Source of the DNA: Chloroflexota bacterium
GTDB lineage: Bacteria; Chloroflexota; Chloroflexia; Thermomicrobiales; UBA6265
Assembly (NCBI GenBank): GCA_023424355.1
Contig: JAFAEA010000412.1
Location: forward strand, 1 to 6,900
DNA length: 6,900 bases
Direction of reading: 5' to 3'
In this document: positions 5,001-6,900 of the stretch, piece by piece
Layout: each line of letters starts with the position of its first letter
Position numbering within the stretch: position 1 is the first letter of the stretch
Made by a program: the position numbers and the translations under genes
Notes under the pieces: model-generated
What the model saw: the letters and a program-made list of their open reading frames with translations, nothing else
Database searches by the model: none
Told to the model about the DNA's origin: nothing

Positions 5001-6044
5001 ATGATCATCGTAATGAAGCCGGATTCGACCGTTGAAAAGCGGGATGCTGTTGTCGAGAAGATCAAGAGCTACAACCTGCAGGCGCACCTGATTGAAGGCG
5101 ATAACCAGACCATCATCGGTGTGGTGGGCCTGCCATTGCCGCCATCGCTGGATGAATCGTTCAGCATCATGCCAGGCGTGCAGAACGTTCTTCGCGTTTC
5201 CAAGAAGTACAAACTGGTGGGTTGGGATTTCCACCCACAGAAAACCGTTATCGATATGGGCGGCGGAGCCACAATCGGCGGTGTGGATATCTCTATCATG
5301 GCCGGCCCCTGCTCTGTTGAATCCGAAGAGCAGACTATTTCGACAGCCCACGCTGTGAAGGCTGCCGGTGCCACGGTTCTCCGTGGTGGCGCGTTCAAGC
5401 CCCGCACATCTCCATACGAATTCCGTGGACTCGGAGAGCGCGGACTCCAGATTCTTGCGCAGGCTCGTGAGGAAACCGGATTGCGCATCATCACCGAGGT
5501 GATGACTCCCAGCGATGTAGAGCTGGTGGGGCGCTATACCGATGTTTTCCAGATCGGGGCCCGCAATAGCCAGAACTATCTGCTTCTCGAGGAAGTCGGT
5601 AAAACCGGCAAACCGGTGATGCTGAAGCGTGGTCTCTCGATGCTGATCGAGGAATGGCTGCTCGCCGCCGAGTACGTGATGGCGCAGAACAACCCTAATG
5701 TGATGCTGTGCGAGCGCGGAATCCGCACCTTTGAGAATGCCACTCGCAACACATTCGATGTGAGTGCCGTGCCGGTTGTGCAGAGCATGAGCCACCTTCC
5801 GATTGTGGTGGATCCAAGCCACGCGGCTGGCAAGCGCAAATTTGTTGATGCACTCGCGCTTGCAGGAGTCGCTGCTGGTGCCGATGGTGTCATCATGGAA
5901 GTGCATCCTGAGCCAGACCAGGCGATGAGCGATGGCGCGCAGAGCCTGAACTTCGAGCAGTTTGCGAAGCTGACTCCGAAGATCAAGGTTGTTGCCGAAG
6001 CGATCGGCCGGGGACTCCCGATTCCGGACGCCACTGTCGTCTAG
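5001..6044 (+). CDS. aroF: 3-deoxy-7-phosphoheptulonate (DAHP) synthase, type I-beta with N-terminal ferredoxin-like domain
   Basis: Condenses phosphoenolpyruvate and erythrose 4-phosphate to DAHP, the entry step of the shikimate pathway. The 347-residue protein matches the Thermotoga maritima layout: a ferredoxin-like regulatory domain (about 1-70, from MIIVMKPDSTVEKRD) and then a TIM barrel. Motifs are MAGPCSVES (100-108), LRGGAFKPRTSPYEFRGLG (127-145), GARNSQN (186-192), MLKRGLSM (207-214), CERGIRTFE (237-245), VDPSHAAGKR (270-279) and IMEVHPEPDQAMSDGAQSL (298-316). Expected metal ligands are C104, H274, E300 and D311, each shifted by two from T. maritima C102, H272, E298 and D309. In that enzyme the N-terminal domain mediates feedback inhibition by aromatic amino acids; the same is likely here. 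GAGG at 4989-4992 lies 8 nt before the ATG. Pairing with chorismate mutase lets the cell control the first and the branch step together. Confidence 0.97.
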   Translation: MIIVMKPDSTVEKRDAVVEKIKSYNLQAHLIEGDNQTIIGVVGLPLPPSLDESFSIMPGVQNVLRVSKKYKLVGWDFHPQKTVIDMGGGATIGGVDISIMAGPCSVESEEQTISTAHAVKAAGATVLRGGAFKPRTSPYEFRGLGERGLQILAQAREETGLRIITEVMTPSDVELVGRYTDVFQIGARNSQNYLLLEEVGKTGKPVMLKRGLSMLIEEWLLAAEYVMAQNNPNVMLCERGIRTFENATRNTFDVSAVPVVQSMSHLPIVVDPSHAAGKRKFVDALALAGVAAGADGVIMEVHPEPDQAMSDGAQSLNFEQFAKLTPKIKVVAEAIGRGLPIPDATVV

Positions 6045-6081
6045 CAAAATCGGCGAAATCCGGCTACAAATAGGCAATGTC

Positions 6082-6115
6082 ACCAACCGGTGGGAGCATA
6101 CTCCCACCGGTTGGT
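6082..6115 (+). terminator. Perfect 15-bp hairpin after aroF, likely terminator
   Basis: The arms at 6082-6096 and 6101-6115 (ACCAACCGGTGGGAG and its exact reverse complement) are separated by the loop CATA. It starts 37 bp after the aroF stop and is followed by CTGTACG with no U-run on either strand, so it is not a classical intrinsic terminator. A U-less terminator, an mRNA 3' stabiliser or a protein-binding palindrome remain possible. The 146-bp gap between aroF and the transporter holds nothing else I can recognise. Confidence 0.6.
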
Positions 6116-6190
6116 CTGTACGCGAAACACCGCAAACCTCTTCTCCGAAGACGACCAGATTCGCCACCCATCATCTTCAGGATTCTCCAC

Positions 6191-6900
6191 ATGCGCACGC
6201 TCAGTCAAACCGCTAAATCACGAATCATGCTCTTTGTTGTGTTCTGCGCATTCATCAGTATCGGATTTCCAGATGCCGTGCTCGGTGTGGCCTGGCCAGA
6301 AATGCGGATCGATTTCGATCGTAACCTCGCCGATCTCGGTATCGTGTTGCTCTTCAACTCCATCGGCTATTTCAGCTCTGGAGCGCTCGCCGGATCGATT
6401 CTGGCCCGTCTCGGAGTCGGCAAAACGCTTGCGCTCAGCACGCTGATCGTCGCCGCAGGTCTCACTTGCTACGCGATCTCCCCGAGTTTCTGGCTGCTCC
6501 CGTTCATTGCCGTCTGTGTGGGCTTCGGTAGTGGCGCGGTCGATGCCGGTCTCAACTTCTACGCCGCCGAAAAGTACAGCAACATGGTGATGAATTGGCT
6601 GCACGCGTTCTTCGGGTTTGGAGCCATGATCGGTCCATTCATCATGGCCGGTACCCTCAATGCCGATGCCAGCTGGCGATGGGGCTACGCTATTGTGGCG
6701 ATGATTACGCTGGTGCTCGCCATCGTCTTCGTGCTGGTGATGAACACATGGGACGAATCCGTCTCCCATATCGAAGAACAAAGCCGCATTCCGGCCGGTA
6801 GAGTGTTACGAATGCCGCTGGTTTGGCTGCAGATCGGGCTCTTCTTTACCATGGTTGGTATCGAAGCCTCGGTCGGAATCTGGACTGCCACCCTCCTCCG
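6191..6900 (+). CDS. MFS transporter (FucP-like, COG0738 type), N-terminal part
   Basis: A secondary transporter of the cytoplasmic membrane, cut by the right edge after 236 complete codons. About six or seven hydrophobic segments are visible, starting with RIMLFVVFCAFISIGFPDAVLG (11-32). A degenerate motif A sits in the loop after helix 2 (GSILARLGVGKTLALS, 68-83). CVGFGSGAVDAGLNFYAAEKY (109-129) and MNWLHAFFGFGAMIGPFI (134-151) are typical of the fucose-permease-like branch. A charged loop at 186-207 is the usual central loop between the two six-helix halves. The substrate cannot be told; sugars are common in this branch, but drug-efflux members exist. AGGA (6179-6182) lies 8 nt before the ATG. 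The hairpin upstream suggests a separate transcript, although no clear promoter was found. Confidence 0.88.
   Translation, partial: MRTLSQTAKSRIMLFVVFCAFISIGFPDAVLGVAWPEMRIDFDRNLADLGIVLLFNSIGYFSSGALAGSILARLGVGKTLALSTLIVAAGLTCYAISPSFWLLPFIAVCVGFGSGAVDAGLNFYAAEKYSNMVMNWLHAFFGFGAMIGPFIMAGTLNADASWRWGYAIVAMITLVLAIVFVLVMNTWDESVSHIEEQSRIPAGRVLRMPLVWLQIGLFFTMVGIEASVGIWTATLL

Noticed and set aside
4836..6167. A 443-codon open frame on the minus strand across aroF.
   Set aside because: It is antisense to a fully conserved DAHP synthase with all metal ligands, and its translation resembles no protein family (rich in His and Arg, low-complexity feel).

Overview
This window (mid-to-high GC, roughly 55-58% by eye) is an ordinary bacterial chromosomal segment. 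It carries a class Ia ribonucleotide reductase gene under a well-preserved cobalamin riboswitch, and several housekeeping and accessory genes on the other strand. The gene set (RNR of the Pseudomonas-type NrdA subfamily, cobalamin riboswitch, monofunctional AroH-type chorismate mutase beside a type I-beta DAHP synthase, AHSA1/DUF1801 cluster) would fit a free-living bacterium such as a member of Chloroflexota (Thermomicrobia-like). That assignment is a weak inference, because no marker in the window fixes the phylum.

Left part, minus strand (1-1746): nrdA starts at 1302 and runs leftward off the window after 434 codons. It has no stop here, so a caller that demands complete ORFs will miss it. 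Upstream, reading right to left, are a sigma70-like promoter (1717-1746), a cobalamin aptamer (about 1508-1716) with an exact B12 box, a Rho-independent terminator (1444-1478), a 140-nt leader with a further hairpin, and a good ribosome binding site. The expected logic is that AdoCbl stops transcription of the B12-independent reductase, presumably because an AdoCbl-dependent class II enzyme exists elsewhere in the genome.

Middle, plus strand (1766-4401): a promoter divergent from that of nrdA leads to a CPA2-type cation:proton antiporter. It is followed by a tightly overlapping trio: two SRPBCC/AHSA1-like proteins and a DUF1801 protein.

Right part, plus strand (4524-6044): an AroH-type chorismate mutase and a DAHP synthase with an N-terminal ferredoxin-like regulatory domain lie 24 bp apart, forming an aromatic amino acid pair covering the first step of the shikimate pathway and the first step of the Phe/Tyr branch. 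A perfect 15-bp hairpin (6082-6115) closes this unit. The N-terminal two thirds or so of an MFS transporter (6191 onward) runs off the right end.

I found no mobile element, CRISPR array, tRNA or rRNA, and no clear sign of an undescribed multi-gene system. The most interesting element is the regulatory RNA in front of nrdA, including sequence complementarities in its leader that suggest more than a simple terminator switch.
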